From: Nanobdellati archaeon
Lineage (GTDB): Archaea > B1Sed10-29 > JAGVWA01
Assembly (NCBI GenBank): GCA_018304505.1
Contig: JAGVWA010000001.1
Location: 85,960 to 149,959 of the forward strand
Reading direction: 5' to 3'
Length of the DNA: 64,000 nucleotides
The notes under the pieces were generated by a model. The model saw nothing but the letters and a program-made list of their open reading frames with translations. It was not told the origin of the DNA and searched no databases. A program made the position numbers and the translations under genes. This document shows positions 27,685-36,305 of this stretch, in pieces (within the stretch, counting starts at the first letter, position 1; the number at the start of each line of letters is the position of its first letter).

Positions 27685-28947
27685 TCACTTTTTAGCTGCT
27701 TTAGGTTTTACATGAGCCGATTTTTTACCTAACCGCCCTGCTTGAACATTCCCATCGTCATCGTAGTGAATTCTGCCAATGTAAAAAAGCGCAAGTGTTG
27801 AAATCAGAACAGTGGTGAGAATTATTCCAAACGTCACGTCTGCAAAGAAATACGTGTTGTGGATTCCACGCGTAAACGGGATGTAAGCCAAAACAGCAGC
27901 AGCAAGACCTCTCGGGAACATCGCCATCATTAAATGCCGTTCCTTGTCACTAATCTTCATTTTGTGCATAGCGGCCCGTATTGCCAATGGCCTTATTGAG
28001 AAGAGCGCAATGGCAAGCAGGATCCCAAAAATGATGCTCCTGAAGTCAATGAATGAAACCAGGATGCCGAGGTAGACAAAGAAGAACGTTCTTATGATAA
28101 ACGCTATGAGGGCATGATACCTGCGTGCGGGCTTGTCTAATTCAAACTCCATGTTCTGGTATTTGAGCATTCCAAATATCTTTTTTCCGTTTCCAAGCAC
28201 AACGCCGAAACTCAAGCAGGCAATGGCCCCGCTTCCGCCAAGGCTTTCCACGAAGCTGTAGAGCAGAAATATAATACCGAGGGTTACAAGGTATGAGAAT
28301 TCTTCTTCCCTAAATCTCCGGCTTATTGGAATCCAAAACAAGCCGCTGAGCGAGCCGATAACGATTCCGATAGAAAAACCAGAAGCGAGGATCTGTCCAA
28401 CAGCCTGCAGGCCAATACCTGAAATTATGGTTTCCATTACTACAATCGCCATCAGGATCGACAAGGCATCGGTTAAAGCAGACTCTATGCTCAGGACTGT
28501 TCTGACGTGGTTGCTTACACCAGGAATCTTATTAATGATCGGAATAACGATTGGCGAGCTAGTTCCACCGACAATTACACCGAGCAGGAGCCCAGTGAGA
28601 ACATTAAAACCAAGCGCCACCATAATTACGGTAACGATTAAAGCAGAGAACGTAAACGCGAGCAGCGTTAACATCAATCCCCTTGGGGCTTCCCTAAACA
28701 ACTTGTAAATGTCAAGATTAAGGCCGCCCTCGAACAGGATAATGATTACGGCAATAGCTGCAAACAACTCGCTGATGTTCAAGAACACTGAGGCGTCCAC
28801 AATTTTCAAAATCGGGCCTAGCAGCAAGCCGAATAGGAGCAGCCAGATAATGCTTGGCACGTCTGTCTTTTTGAAAATCAGGTCTCCTACAAAGCCGATG
28901 AAGATGATTACACCAATTATGGTTATCGGCAACAATACGTCTACCAT
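27685..28947 (-). CDS. Sodium/proton antiporter, CPA1 family
   Basis: A 420-residue polytopic protein with about 12 membrane segments. FEGGLNLD and GGTSSPIVIPI and SIESALTDALS correspond to the CPA1/NhaP core helices; the ion-site pair is TD. It exchanges Na+ or K+ for protons. The C-terminus is short and basic. Confidence 0.88.
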   Translation of the reverse strand: MVDVLLPITIIGVIIFIGFVGDLIFKKTDVPSIIWLLLFGLLLGPILKIVDASVFLNISELFAAIAVIIILFEGGLNLDIYKLFREAPRGLMLTLLAFTFSALIVTVIMVALGFNVLTGLLLGVIVGGTSSPIVIPIINKIPGVSNHVRTVLSIESALTDALSILMAIVVMETIISGIGLQAVGQILASGFSIGIVIGSLSGLFWIPISRRFREEEFSYLVTLGIIFLLYSFVESLGGSGAIACLSFGVVLGNGKKIFGMLKYQNMEFELDKPARRYHALIAFIIRTFFFVYLGILVSFIDFRSIIFGILLAIALFSIRPLAIRAAMHKMKISDKERHLMMAMFPRGLAAAVLAYIPFTRGIHNTYFFADVTFGIILTTVLISTLALFYIGRIHYDDDGNVQAGRLGKKSAHVKPKAAKK

Positions 28948-28987
28948 GATTTGAAAATGAATCCTTGGTTATTAAACATTCCCATAT

Positions 28988-29043
28988 AAACAAGTAAACA
29001 AGCAAACGAGTAAACAAGCAAACAAGCAAACGAGTAAACAAGC
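28988..29043 (+). repeat. 8-bp tandem repeat, seven units
   Basis: Units of AAACAAGY/AAACGAGT repeat from 28988 to 29043 with a higher-order 24-bp pattern. It lies between the divergent antiporter gene and the Zn-ribbon gene. Confidence 0.85.
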
Positions 29044-29153
29044 AACGGGCGTGCGATTAACAAGTGCGCGGTGACTCGGTGCGCGATGAACAAATGCGTG
29101 GCCGAGCGCGGCTGGGCTGGTATGCTTATATACCAATGTCCCCTAGCTATCTT

Positions 29154-29459
29154 ATGGTGTTTTGCGGAGTTTGTAAAGAAACGAAAGAAGTTAAAAACAG
29201 ATGGAACATTAATGAGCACTCTGCCGACAACAACATAATGCGCAATTTCAAGGTGTGCGACGGCTGTGCCGTTTCCCTTGTCAAGCGCCTCAGCGAGGAA
29301 GAGCGCGATGATAGCGCGCCGGACAAAATTAATATGGTGAGAAGCTCCCTCATCAAGGAGTTCTATCTGGCAGAAGACGGAAATCTTGAACTGACTATTT
29401 CGATGGACCTGGCAAAAGCCAGAAAACTAATTCTCGAAGAAACAAATACCAAAGAATAA
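29154..29459 (+). CDS. Small zinc-ribbon protein
   Basis: A 101-residue protein starting MVFCGVCKETKEVKNRW with a second pair CDGC, forming a CxxC..CxxC zinc ribbon. The rest is helical and charged. The ATG at 29154 lies about 28 bp after a TATA (CTTATATACC at 29124), so the message is leaderless; a GTG/ATG upstream is therefore unlikely. Function unknown. Confidence 0.7.
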   Translation: MVFCGVCKETKEVKNRWNINEHSADNNIMRNFKVCDGCAVSLVKRLSEEERDDSAPDKINMVRSSLIKEFYLAEDGNLELTISMDLAKARKLILEETNTKE

Positions 29460-29465
29460 CGGGCC

Positions 29466-29639
29466 TTAAAAGTAAAGGAATTTTATAACCGCCCCTATCA
29501 AAAAAGCCAGCAACGCAAAGCCTATGGCTATGTTCCAGTAAATCAGGCCCCGCAATTCGAGCTGCCTCCTACGGAGAAGCTCATTCTGAACCTCCAGCAT
29601 TCTTAGTCTGTACCCTCCCCCTGAATCAGGTGCAGGCAT
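29466..29639 (-). CDS. Small single-pass membrane protein, possible frameshift at start
   Basis: A 57-residue ORF ending in a hydrophobic segment (YWNIAIGFALLAFLIGAVIKF) and preceded by an Arg/Leu-rich helix. A strong ribosome site AGGAGG with an ATG at 29688 lies upstream, but that ATG is out of frame by one base and stops after 20 codons. In the frame of the 57-aa ORF the stretch between encodes PKPRAVKAAIKAV-like sequence, so a one-base error or mutation near 29680 is plausible. It follows the V4R gene on the same strand. Confidence 0.5.
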   Translation of the reverse strand: MPAPDSGGGYRLRMLEVQNELLRRRQLELRGLIYWNIAIGFALLAFLIGAVIKFLYF

Positions 29640-29690
29640 AACTGCTTTTATTGCTGCCTTTACTGCCCTTGGTTTTGGTTGCCGCCATTT

Positions 29691-30479
29691 TTATCCTCCT
29701 AAAGACATGACATGAAACTCGCAAAATGTGCTGCCTGTGCCCCAGCACTTTGTCTCATTAACACTAATGGCTTCTGAGTTTTTAAACTTAACAAATGCCC
29801 CCCTCAAAAAGCCACGTATGTAATTGCACACGGCCCTGTTAACGTAGGGCATGCCAGCTGCAAATGCAGACTCATGGATTCGCAGCACTGCGTCCTTGGC
29901 GATTTTTTGGTCGCCCTCAATTTTTTCCAGGATGCCGATGCCCTCTTCTTTGAATCTCTTTGCGACAACATCAATTAATTCATCCTTGCTATCTGGTTTA
30001 ATTGATGACACAAATTCCCTCGCCTTCAATTCCCCAGCCTGCGATGCTACGCGCTCTGCCTGAAAGTCACCGGCGATATCATAAAGCGCTAAGTGCAGAT
30101 TTCGCAAAACTGACACGTCGACGCTCGATTTCGTGGTCTTTCTTACAGATACATCTACATCAACGATATCCCCTTGCGACCCGAGGGACAGCACTTCCTT
30201 GGTGTCAAATTTTAGCCCCAGGGTTCTCTTGATGTCCTCAATCGCCGTAACCAAATCGACAGCAGCGCTAGCAATCTTTTCCTTCAGGTAATCAAAGCCC
30301 TGCCCTTCAACAAAGGCAGTGATCTTGCCATCGGAAAAAAAGAAGATTCTCACTTCATCAGAACGCCGCTCCAGGACAGTTTTTTCCTCGTCAGCATAAT
30401 CTAGATAATCAAGCTTTGACAGCTTGCCTAAGTCAAGCTGATGCTTTAAATCATAGACCATCGCTTCTGATTTCAACAT
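29691..30479 (-). CDS. V4R-domain protein
   Basis: A 262-residue protein. The C-terminal ~90 residues (AVCNYIRGFLRGAF..., then NETKCWGTGSTFCEFHV) are a V4R small-molecule-binding domain of the kind found in archaeal sensory proteins. The N-terminal half is uncharacterised. Start 30479 has GGTGA upstream. It follows a KaiC-like gene (31248-30547) on the same strand, a pairing common in archaeal signalling. Confidence 0.78.
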   Translation of the reverse strand: MLKSEAMVYDLKHQLDLGKLSKLDYLDYADEEKTVLERRSDEVRIFFFSDGKITAFVEGQGFDYLKEKIASAAVDLVTAIEDIKRTLGLKFDTKEVLSLGSQGDIVDVDVSVRKTTKSSVDVSVLRNLHLALYDIAGDFQAERVASQAGELKAREFVSSIKPDSKDELIDVVAKRFKEEGIGILEKIEGDQKIAKDAVLRIHESAFAAGMPYVNRAVCNYIRGFLRGAFVKFKNSEAISVNETKCWGTGSTFCEFHVMSLGG

Positions 30480-30546
30480 ACTCACCTTTTGATACACGCA
30501 CACCTTTTGCTACAACCACACTCGCAACAGCCATTAACAGCACGCG

Positions 30547-31248
30547 CTACAAGAGCTCTTCTTGCAGAAGCACTATGCCTTCTGGCGTTATGTGGAATGG
30601 ATAAATGTTCTTGCTGTGATCAGTGCCGCGCATTTTCAAGATCTCCAGGGCCCTGATGCGCTCGTTCTTCCGGGTAAAGTTGTACAGCACAATGACCCCG
30701 TCGGTAATAAACTCCTCAAGGCCGAACTCAATGCCGCCACGCTCCGAAAACGACCGCTCTGCAATTAATAAGGTTGTCACGTCCTGCTGCCCAAGGAACT
30801 CGAGCATGTTGAAAAGCCCGACCCTGAACTCGGTTTCGTTTTTGAAACACATGTGCATCAGGGACAGCGGGTCGATAACGATCCGCTTGACATTCTGTTG
30901 TAGTATCGTTGACTGCATCATATCCATCAGATTCTGGAAGTTGAACTTCTCCATTTTCAAGATGAACAAATCCTGGTTTTCAACAAGCTCCTTGAGATTC
31001 CAGCCAAAAGCCTGCCCCGTATCCTGGATTAAGCGCTCTGGCGTCTCTTCAAGGCTCAGGTAAGCGCCTTTTTGACCATGCTTTATAAAACCATTGTACA
31101 GGTACTGCATTCCAAACATGGTTTTTCCAGAGCCCGGGCCGCCCATCACGAGCACGTTGTGTTTCCTAGGTAAGCCCCCATTGAGCATTTCGTCAAGCCC
31201 TTCGATACCCGTCAAAACTTTTTCAAGCGCCTTCACCATACTTGACAT
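30547..31248 (-). CDS. KaiC-like RecA-superfamily ATPase
   Basis: A 233-residue single-domain protein. VLTGIEGLDEMLNGGLPRKHN, Walker A GGPGSGKT (near residue 35), a YLSLEETPERL strand, and Walker B RIVIDPLSL. Similar archaeal KaiC homologs act in motility, circadian-like or unknown regulation. Partner V4R gene downstream. Two other KaiC-like genes lie at 57967 and 58735. Confidence 0.9.
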   Translation of the reverse strand: MSSMVKALEKVLTGIEGLDEMLNGGLPRKHNVLVMGGPGSGKTMFGMQYLYNGFIKHGQKGAYLSLEETPERLIQDTGQAFGWNLKELVENQDLFILKMEKFNFQNLMDMMQSTILQQNVKRIVIDPLSLMHMCFKNETEFRVGLFNMLEFLGQQDVTTLLIAERSFSERGGIEFGLEEFITDGVIVLYNFTRKNERIRALEILKMRGTDHSKNIYPFHITPEGIVLLQEELL

Positions 31249-31404
31249 AATGAACGCTTGATTAATAAAACCTACGCCATTGCCAAAAAATTTGGTCCAA
31301 AACCCCTGTTCATTTATAAAGCTTTATATATGAAGACGTTCAGAACCAATGTGGGGTTTATAAATACCCAGAACAGCCCTAATTTTCAACGAGGAGGTAA
31401 AAAA

Positions 31405-32379
31405 ATGGAGATTGATTTTAACATCGTGAACATCGTAGCATCAGCCAATCTAGACTGCGAACTCGACCTTTACAGCATCGCGCGCGAAGTAGACAACGTG
31501 GAATACGAACCAGAACAATTCCCCGGTGCAATACTGAAACTAAAGTCACCGAAGACCAGCCTGCTTTTGTTCAAAAACGGCAAACTAATATGCACAGGCG
31601 CAAGAAGCGAAGAAGACGTAGGAAAGGCTGTAAATCGGACCTTCGAGAAAATCAAGCACTGCGTCCGGGGCAAGGTTGCAGATAAACCAGACATACCATT
31701 CGAAATCGTGAACATCGTAGCTGCAGCCAACCTTGAAAAGGAACTTGACCTTTACGGCATCGCGCGCGAAGTAGACAACGTGGAATATGAACCAGAACAA
31801 TTCCCCGGTGCAATACTGAAACTAAAGAAACCGAAGACCAGCCTGCTTTTGTTCAAAAACGGCAAACTAATATGCACAGGCGCAAGAAGCGAAGAAGACG
31901 TAGGAAAAGCCCTGTCAGTAGCCGTGGAAGCCATAAAAGACAACATCAAGGGCAAGGCCAAGGAGAAGCCCAAGGAGGAGCGCAAGCTGACCCAGGTCTC
32001 CAAGACCAAACAAGAGATCATAACACCAACAATCACCTTTGAAGGCAAGAAGAAACCCAAGAGGAAGGTTGTTGCCGCGCTAAAAGAAGCGGTGGCAAAA
32101 CCAAAAGCAACGGCGGTAAAGCCAGTAGTAAGGGCAAAAGCCCCCAAGGCAAAACCAAAAGCAGTGGCAGCAGCAAAAACAAAAACAAAGGCACCGACAA
32201 AGAAACCAGCAATGAAGAAAAAAGCAGCCCCACGAAAAGCAAAGGCCACAAAGAAAGTGACGGCCAAAAAAACCCCCACGAAGAAAGCAGTAAAGAAAAA
32301 AACAGCAACATCAAGTGCAAAGAAAAAGCCACAGAAAAAGGGGGCACTTTCACGGCTGTTAAAAGCGGTCCGCGGCTGA
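31405..32379 (+). CDS. tbp: TATA-binding protein with histone-H1-like C-terminal tail
   Basis: A 324-residue protein. Residues about 1-90 and 95-185 are the two TBP repeats, each with VNIVA, VEYEPEQFPGAILKL, the LLLFKNGKL strand and CTGARSEEDVGKA; both Phe positions used to kink DNA are present. The two repeats are almost identical over 54 codons (156 of 162 bases). Residues about 190-324 are Lys/Ala/Pro rich with KKA and AKPK motifs like histone H1 tails. Archaeal TBP is normally about 185 residues. GAGGAGGT at 31391 fixes the start. TATA CTTTATATAT at 31322. Confidence 0.92.
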   Translation: MEIDFNIVNIVASANLDCELDLYSIAREVDNVEYEPEQFPGAILKLKSPKTSLLLFKNGKLICTGARSEEDVGKAVNRTFEKIKHCVRGKVADKPDIPFEIVNIVAAANLEKELDLYGIAREVDNVEYEPEQFPGAILKLKKPKTSLLLFKNGKLICTGARSEEDVGKALSVAVEAIKDNIKGKAKEKPKEERKLTQVSKTKQEIITPTITFEGKKKPKRKVVAALKEAVAKPKATAVKPVVRAKAPKAKPKAVAAAKTKTKAPTKKPAMKKKAAPRKAKATKKVTAKKTPTKKAVKKKTATSSAKKKPQKKGALSRLLKAVRG

Positions 32380-32391
32380 GCGGACAGCTCT

Positions 32392-33060
32392 TTATTTCTT
32401 ATCCTTTTTCTCGTTCTTCACAAACCGGAAGCCCCCTGGCCTGCGAATGGCCTCGAGGCGCTTCTTGTACTTTTTCTCCTCTTCTTCTGACTTCTTTATT
32501 TCCTGAAAAATCTGCTCAACATTAAATGCCAACAGAAGCAGCTCGTACACATTTCCAAGCTTGTCAGGCCGTGCCTTGTATCTAACGAATTCCTCCCTGA
32601 TGGCGTTGACTACGCTGCCAATAGTCGCTGTTTTTGGCATGAAGCCTATTATCCGCTCAAGTTCTTTGACCAACGCCTTTTTGTCATTCATGATCTCCTG
32701 CTTGGGGGCTATGTTCTGTACCGCCAGCATCGCAAACTGGTGGAGCTCTTCGATTGATACGTGCGCCGGCTCCTGCATTTGATACATGCCGGTGTAAAAG
32801 TCCTTTTCTGGCATGCTGCCAAAGATTTTTTTCGTCATCCTGCGGACATACAGCGCCTTGGATGAAAAATAAGTCGCCTCTGAATCAGAACCCTGCGCGC
32901 TGGCCTGAGCACTCATGTTTATGTAGTTGTCCGCGAGCATCGCAAAAGCGAAGTGCAAAACGTGGCGCTTCTCGACATCTTTGTAAACAATCAGGTTCTT
33001 TAGGTCCTCAGAATGCTTTTTCAAGTCTTCTATGAATTTATCAATAAGCGACGCATCCAT
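32392..33060 (-). CDS. Helical hypothetical protein
   Basis: A 222-residue, mostly alpha-helical soluble protein with a charged coiled C-terminus (KKSEEEEKKYKKRL) ending in a basic KNEKKDKK. Contains FGSMPEKDFY and PKTATIGSVV segments. No family recognised. Convergent with tbp and upstream on the same strand as the ThiI-like gene. Confidence 0.7.
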   Translation of the reverse strand: MDASLIDKFIEDLKKHSEDLKNLIVYKDVEKRHVLHFAFAMLADNYINMSAQASAQGSDSEATYFSSKALYVRRMTKKIFGSMPEKDFYTGMYQMQEPAHVSIEELHQFAMLAVQNIAPKQEIMNDKKALVKELERIIGFMPKTATIGSVVNAIREEFVRYKARPDKLGNVYELLLLAFNVEQIFQEIKKSEEEEKKYKKRLEAIRRPGGFRFVKNEKKDKK

Positions 33061-33107
33061 GGATATCTAAACTTACCAAGCAATTTAAAGATATCCATAA
33101 ACTGGAT

Positions 33108-33962
33108 TCAATTGGATCCGCTGGCGGACAGCTCGAACAGCTTCTTAAAATAGTCCAGCTGCTCCTTGCCCAATCCGAGCAGGGGCGCCAGCACCAGCTT
33201 GCCCGAACCGTTCTTGATTCTCGAATAGGTTTGCAGGTCAGATGCTCCAGAAACAAGCGTTCCTAGGCGCGTTTGCTTAACATCCGCAAGGTCACTGTAC
33301 CCATGTACATCGATCTTGTGGCCATTCATATAATTATTCACGGATGCCTCCAATGCCGGCTTGCGGTTTTTCGCATAAAACACGGGAAGTGCTCCGCGCT
33401 TCATCACCAAAAGCGCCGCCAGGGCATCATTCTCGTTGTCCAACAAAGCAGCAGCATGCTCTCCAGTGCCCATTGGCAGACCCCCTAGGCCCTTAAAGCT
33501 CTGCGTTGAAATGTAAGCCTTCCCTTTGTATATCTCGATCTTGATTTCAAATCCGGGGTTTTTCAAGTCGACCTTCGTATTGGTTAAGTCCTTAAGCGCC
33601 CCGCCGACGTGCCTTGATATTTCAGGCGACGTCATTTCCATTTCCTTTGAAAGCCGCTGCGTGTTCACTGCAAAGGTTTCCGCTTTACCCACATCTGATT
33701 CATATTGCATGCACGCCGCAGTAATGAGATCCAGGTTTGCCTCAACAACCGTGCATTGGGAATAGGTCGTCACGCCAAACACACGGCCAATGCTCTTCAA
33801 CGCAAGCTCATAATTTTCAACGTAAACCGCGATGCGCCAGTACAAGTTACTCACCTTGGCTTCCGGCAGTACCATACGCAGGTTCCTCGCCAGCTGCGAA
33901 ATGAATCTCTTTCTTACAGGCGGCGATTTTGTGAAGATTTCCCCGTGCCTTACAATTATCAT
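33108..33962 (-). CDS. ThiI-like THUMP protein with degenerate PP-loop motif
   Basis: A 284-residue protein. Residues 1-20 MIIVRHGEIFTKSP resemble the ThiI N-terminal ferredoxin-like domain; the middle THUMP region has KVDLKNPGFEIKIEIYKGKAYIST and KGLGGLPMGT, as in ThiI. Where ThiI has the PP-loop SGGxDS, this protein reads LLDNENDALAALLVMKRG, so the ATP-binding motif is lost. It may bind tRNA without making 4-thiouridine. Start 33962 fits a TATA (CTTTATAAACC, minus) near 34010. Confidence 0.72.
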   Translation of the reverse strand: MIIVRHGEIFTKSPPVRKRFISQLARNLRMVLPEAKVSNLYWRIAVYVENYELALKSIGRVFGVTTYSQCTVVEANLDLITAACMQYESDVGKAETFAVNTQRLSKEMEMTSPEISRHVGGALKDLTNTKVDLKNPGFEIKIEIYKGKAYISTQSFKGLGGLPMGTGEHAAALLDNENDALAALLVMKRGALPVFYAKNRKPALEASVNNYMNGHKIDVHGYSDLADVKQTRLGTLVSGASDLQTYSRIKNGSGKLVLAPLLGLGKEQLDYFKKLFELSASGSN

Positions 33963-34003
33963 GTTCAAAATATGATCTTTTTCGTTAAAAAGCGACATGG
34001 CAA

Positions 34004-34014
34004 GGTTTATAAAG
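34004..34014. promoter_or_regulatory. Shared divergent TATA box
   Basis: AGGTTTATAAAG reads as a TATA box on both strands. It is 26 bp before the plus-strand gene at 34036 (leaderless) and about 45 bp before the ThiI-like start at 33962. Confidence 0.5.
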
Positions 34015-34035
34015 CACATTATAGAAAAGATTTGC

Positions 34036-34764
34036 ATGAACTCATCCGCGGCAGAGGTATTGAGAGAAATAGAGCAAGGGGAACTAGCTAAGAAGACCAT
34101 CGATCTGTACATTGAAATGGCCCTCATGGGAACTGAAATAGAGCCTAGCCAAAACTTTGCCCACTGCCATGACGTGGCAATTAAGGCAGTGGAAGACGCA
34201 GTTAACGAAGGCAAGATCTATGACAGATATGCCTTGCAGAGAATCTATGCGGCCGGTTTCTTTCACAATTCACGATTTAATCCAGAAGAAATAGGCACAA
34301 AACTCAATGACAAATCAATAGCAGACATCATAAACAAAAAATCAAAACACTGGGAACACGTCGCGTTCGCAGACGCCCGCGAAGCCCTGAAGACTGACCG
34401 GATATTTTCTGTCGGCTTGTTTGAAAGAAAATACCTATGGCTCATTCCAGGCATGAGAACAACGATGCTGGAACGCGGTTTAGTCCATAAATTCAATCAA
34501 CTCCCAGAAAAACGACGGAAGCAATTGATGCCAAAGGTTGAGGAAAAAATCAGGAGCCAGGAAATCCAGAACCAAAAGGCCCTCGGACGAGACAAACAGG
34601 CCCTTGATCAGCTCGCAAAAGACGCGGTTAAAAGCCGCATACAACGGACGAGGGAAAAAATCAGGTACCTGCGTGAGATCCACCCTGATCTTGTCGAAAA
34701 ATATGGGAACGACTTTTCAGAAGACGCTGCAATACTCTTCATTAAAATGCCTGACACAAAATAA
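34036..34764 (+). CDS. HD-like domain hypothetical protein
   Basis: A 242-residue protein. Residues about 35-110 contain AHCHDVAIKAVEDAV and YAAGFFHNSRF, which resemble an HD hydrolase core, but the HD pair in the second motif reads HN. The C-terminal third is very basic and helical (repeated QNQK/RIQRTREKIR). Start chosen at 34036 by TATA spacing. Function unknown; nucleic-acid binding is possible. Confidence 0.6.
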   Translation: MNSSAAEVLREIEQGELAKKTIDLYIEMALMGTEIEPSQNFAHCHDVAIKAVEDAVNEGKIYDRYALQRIYAAGFFHNSRFNPEEIGTKLNDKSIADIINKKSKHWEHVAFADAREALKTDRIFSVGLFERKYLWLIPGMRTTMLERGLVHKFNQLPEKRRKQLMPKVEEKIRSQEIQNQKALGRDKQALDQLAKDAVKSRIQRTREKIRYLREIHPDLVEKYGNDFSEDAAILFIKMPDTK

Positions 34765-34773
34765 GCCATTTTT

Positions 34774-35325
34774 TTATTTATCAAGAATCAGATACATGTA
34801 GCCATTTTCTTCAATGATTTTGCCATTGAATTCTTTATAAAACTCTCTCAACTCATCCTTAGACAGCCAGTCTTCATGATCATTTATCCCGTCTGCATCC
34901 AGAACGTGATTAAATCTTTCAAGGAACCCCCCAGTGTCGTAAGGCTCTACCGCTATCACACGTTTCTTGGCTATCCTATTTGCTTGCCCCATTAAATCGT
35001 ACTTCTTGGAGGGCATATGATGCAACGCGTCTATAATGACAACGGTATCTGCTTTTGGAATGTCTTTGTCGAGGACGTTCTTCAATATGACATTGAGGCC
35101 ACGTTTTTTCCCATCGCTAATGAATTTCTTGTTCAAGTCATACCCTCTATAGTCCTGGTTTTTCAAGTGGCTCGCGAGCTTCGCAGAGCCACAGGCCAGG
35201 TCTACAACTGAATTGCCCCTGACTTGTTGTGCTATGAAATCAAATCTTTTATTCCGTTCTTTGCCATGTATAATGTTTAAAATGAATTCATAGATCCAGG
35301 GAGAGGCATACAACGGGCTCTTCAT
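34774..35325 (-). CDS. Class I SAM-dependent methyltransferase
   Basis: A 183-residue protein with the Rossmann methyltransferase signatures SVVDLACGSAKLASHL (motif I), YDLNKKFI (motif II) and ADTVVIIDALHHMP (motif IV). Start 35325 fits a TATA (TTTTATAAATG, minus) about 25 bp upstream; an upstream Cys-rich N-terminus is not supported. The substrate is unknown. It ends about 70 bp before the repeat R0 of the tRNA-Arg cassette array. Confidence 0.83.
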   Translation of the reverse strand: MKSPLYASPWIYEFILNIIHGKERNKRFDFIAQQVRGNSVVDLACGSAKLASHLKNQDYRGYDLNKKFISDGKKRGLNVILKNVLDKDIPKADTVVIIDALHHMPSKKYDLMGQANRIAKKRVIAVEPYDTGGFLERFNHVLDADGINDHEDWLSKDELREFYKEFNGKIIEENGYMYLILDK

Positions 35326-35398
35326 GAATAATACATGGCATCTGCATTTATAAAACAAACACCTACATTTATTTACACACCCATAATAATGCATTACA

Positions 35399-35417
35399 GG
35401 GATTCGAAAGTTTATGC
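35399..35417 (+). repeat. R0: partial tRNA-Arg T-arm repeat at the array edge
   Basis: GGGATTCGAA here is identical to 10 bases of the tRNA-Arg T-arm at 38186-38195, and AAGTTTATGC is identical to the flank of repeat R2. It marks the far edge of the cassette array. Confidence 0.6.
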
Positions 35418-35489
35418 AAAGATTTATATACCCCTTCCTTCAGAATTCGTATACTCAACAAAATTAACATAACAGAAGGTGAATTATAC

Positions 35490-35771
35490 ATGTGGGAAAA
35501 CAGAATATCCGGAAGGGTTATTGACGTAGGCGCACTATCGCATTCCGACAGCCATGAGGGGGGCGCTACTATCCTCTTAGCAGGGCTGAAAAGTATGCTA
35601 GCGATCGACCGTCAAAACTGGCAAAATCTCCAAGACCTAGTTCCGGGCGGGGGACGCGATAGTGCTATATGCGCACTGCACGACAAGGGTCCAGAGATAG
35701 AGAAAGCAGCATCTGACGACAGAACCGTTGTCCTGAATCCGTTTATCGCGAACATTGGAAAAGGGCAATAG
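35490..35771 (+). CDS. Small orphan protein with N-terminal Met-Trp (MWENR)
   Basis: A 93-residue soluble protein starting MWENRISGRVIDVGAL, with a GGGRDSAI loop and an HDKGPEIEKA helix. AGGTGAA lies just upstream and TTTATATACCCC at 35420 is its TATA box. First gene of the tRNA-Arg cassette array, between repeats R0 and R1. No domain recognised. Confidence 0.6.
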   Translation: MWENRISGRVIDVGALSHSDSHEGGATILLAGLKSMLAIDRQNWQNLQDLVPGGGRDSAICALHDKGPEIEKAASDDRTVVLNPFIANIGKGQ

Positions 35772-35788
35772 TTAATTTAAACATCAAC

Positions 35789-36175
35789 ATGCAAAAGAAG
35801 GGCATGCGCTATGCATTGCCCCCCCTTTTATTTCTAGCACTCGTCCTGATTAGCGGCTGCACTGCCCCAAACACGCAGGACATCGATTACAGCACCGTAA
35901 CGAGCAAGGCAACGCAGGCTAGTGGAGCAGCACAAGCTCCACGCGTGCTATACCTCAACGTCACGGGGCTATGGTGCGGCCAATGTGATGAGCGCGTAGA
36001 AAACTTAATAGCAGCAGCCCCCGGCATTGAATCAGTTGAGGTCACGATTACTGACCGAGAAAACGAACTCGGGGTGGCGCGCGTTGTTTACGACCCCTCG
36101 CTGATTATGAAAGAGCAAATCTCTGCACTGACAGAACCGTACTCTTCGAGCATTGTTTCTGACCGAGTTCTGTGA
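35789..36175 (+). CDS. Lipoprotein with heavy-metal-associated (HMA) domain
   Basis: A 128-residue protein with a lipobox (LVLISGC, residues about 18-24) and a Thr/Ser/Ala linker, then residues about 50-120 forming an HMA fold: LYLNVTGLWCGQC (metal CxxC), VENLIAAAPGIESVEVTI, and GVARVVYDPSLI. Such domains bind Cu+ or Hg2+. Ends 13 bp before repeat R1. Confidence 0.78.
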   Translation: MQKKGMRYALPPLLFLALVLISGCTAPNTQDIDYSTVTSKATQASGAAQAPRVLYLNVTGLWCGQCDERVENLIAAAPGIESVEVTITDRENELGVARVVYDPSLIMKEQISALTEPYSSSIVSDRVL

Positions 36176-36190
36176 CAAAACCAAGGTAAG

Positions 36191-36213
36191 TGAAAAGCGT
36201 CCCCACCGGGATT
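36191..36213 (+). repeat. R1: tRNA-Arg 3'-end repeat
   Basis: TGAAAAGCGTCCCCACCGGGATT matches the tRNA-Arg 3' end (core at 38175-38191) with one substitution. It follows the lipoprotein gene and precedes the RHH/RelE pair. Confidence 0.8.
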
Positions 36214-36305
36214 TTCTCCGCAAACCAACGCGCGCTTAATAAATGCACAATAAATCAACAATAAACCTTATATACAATAAACACTGAATATACATTGGTG
36301 ATGCA

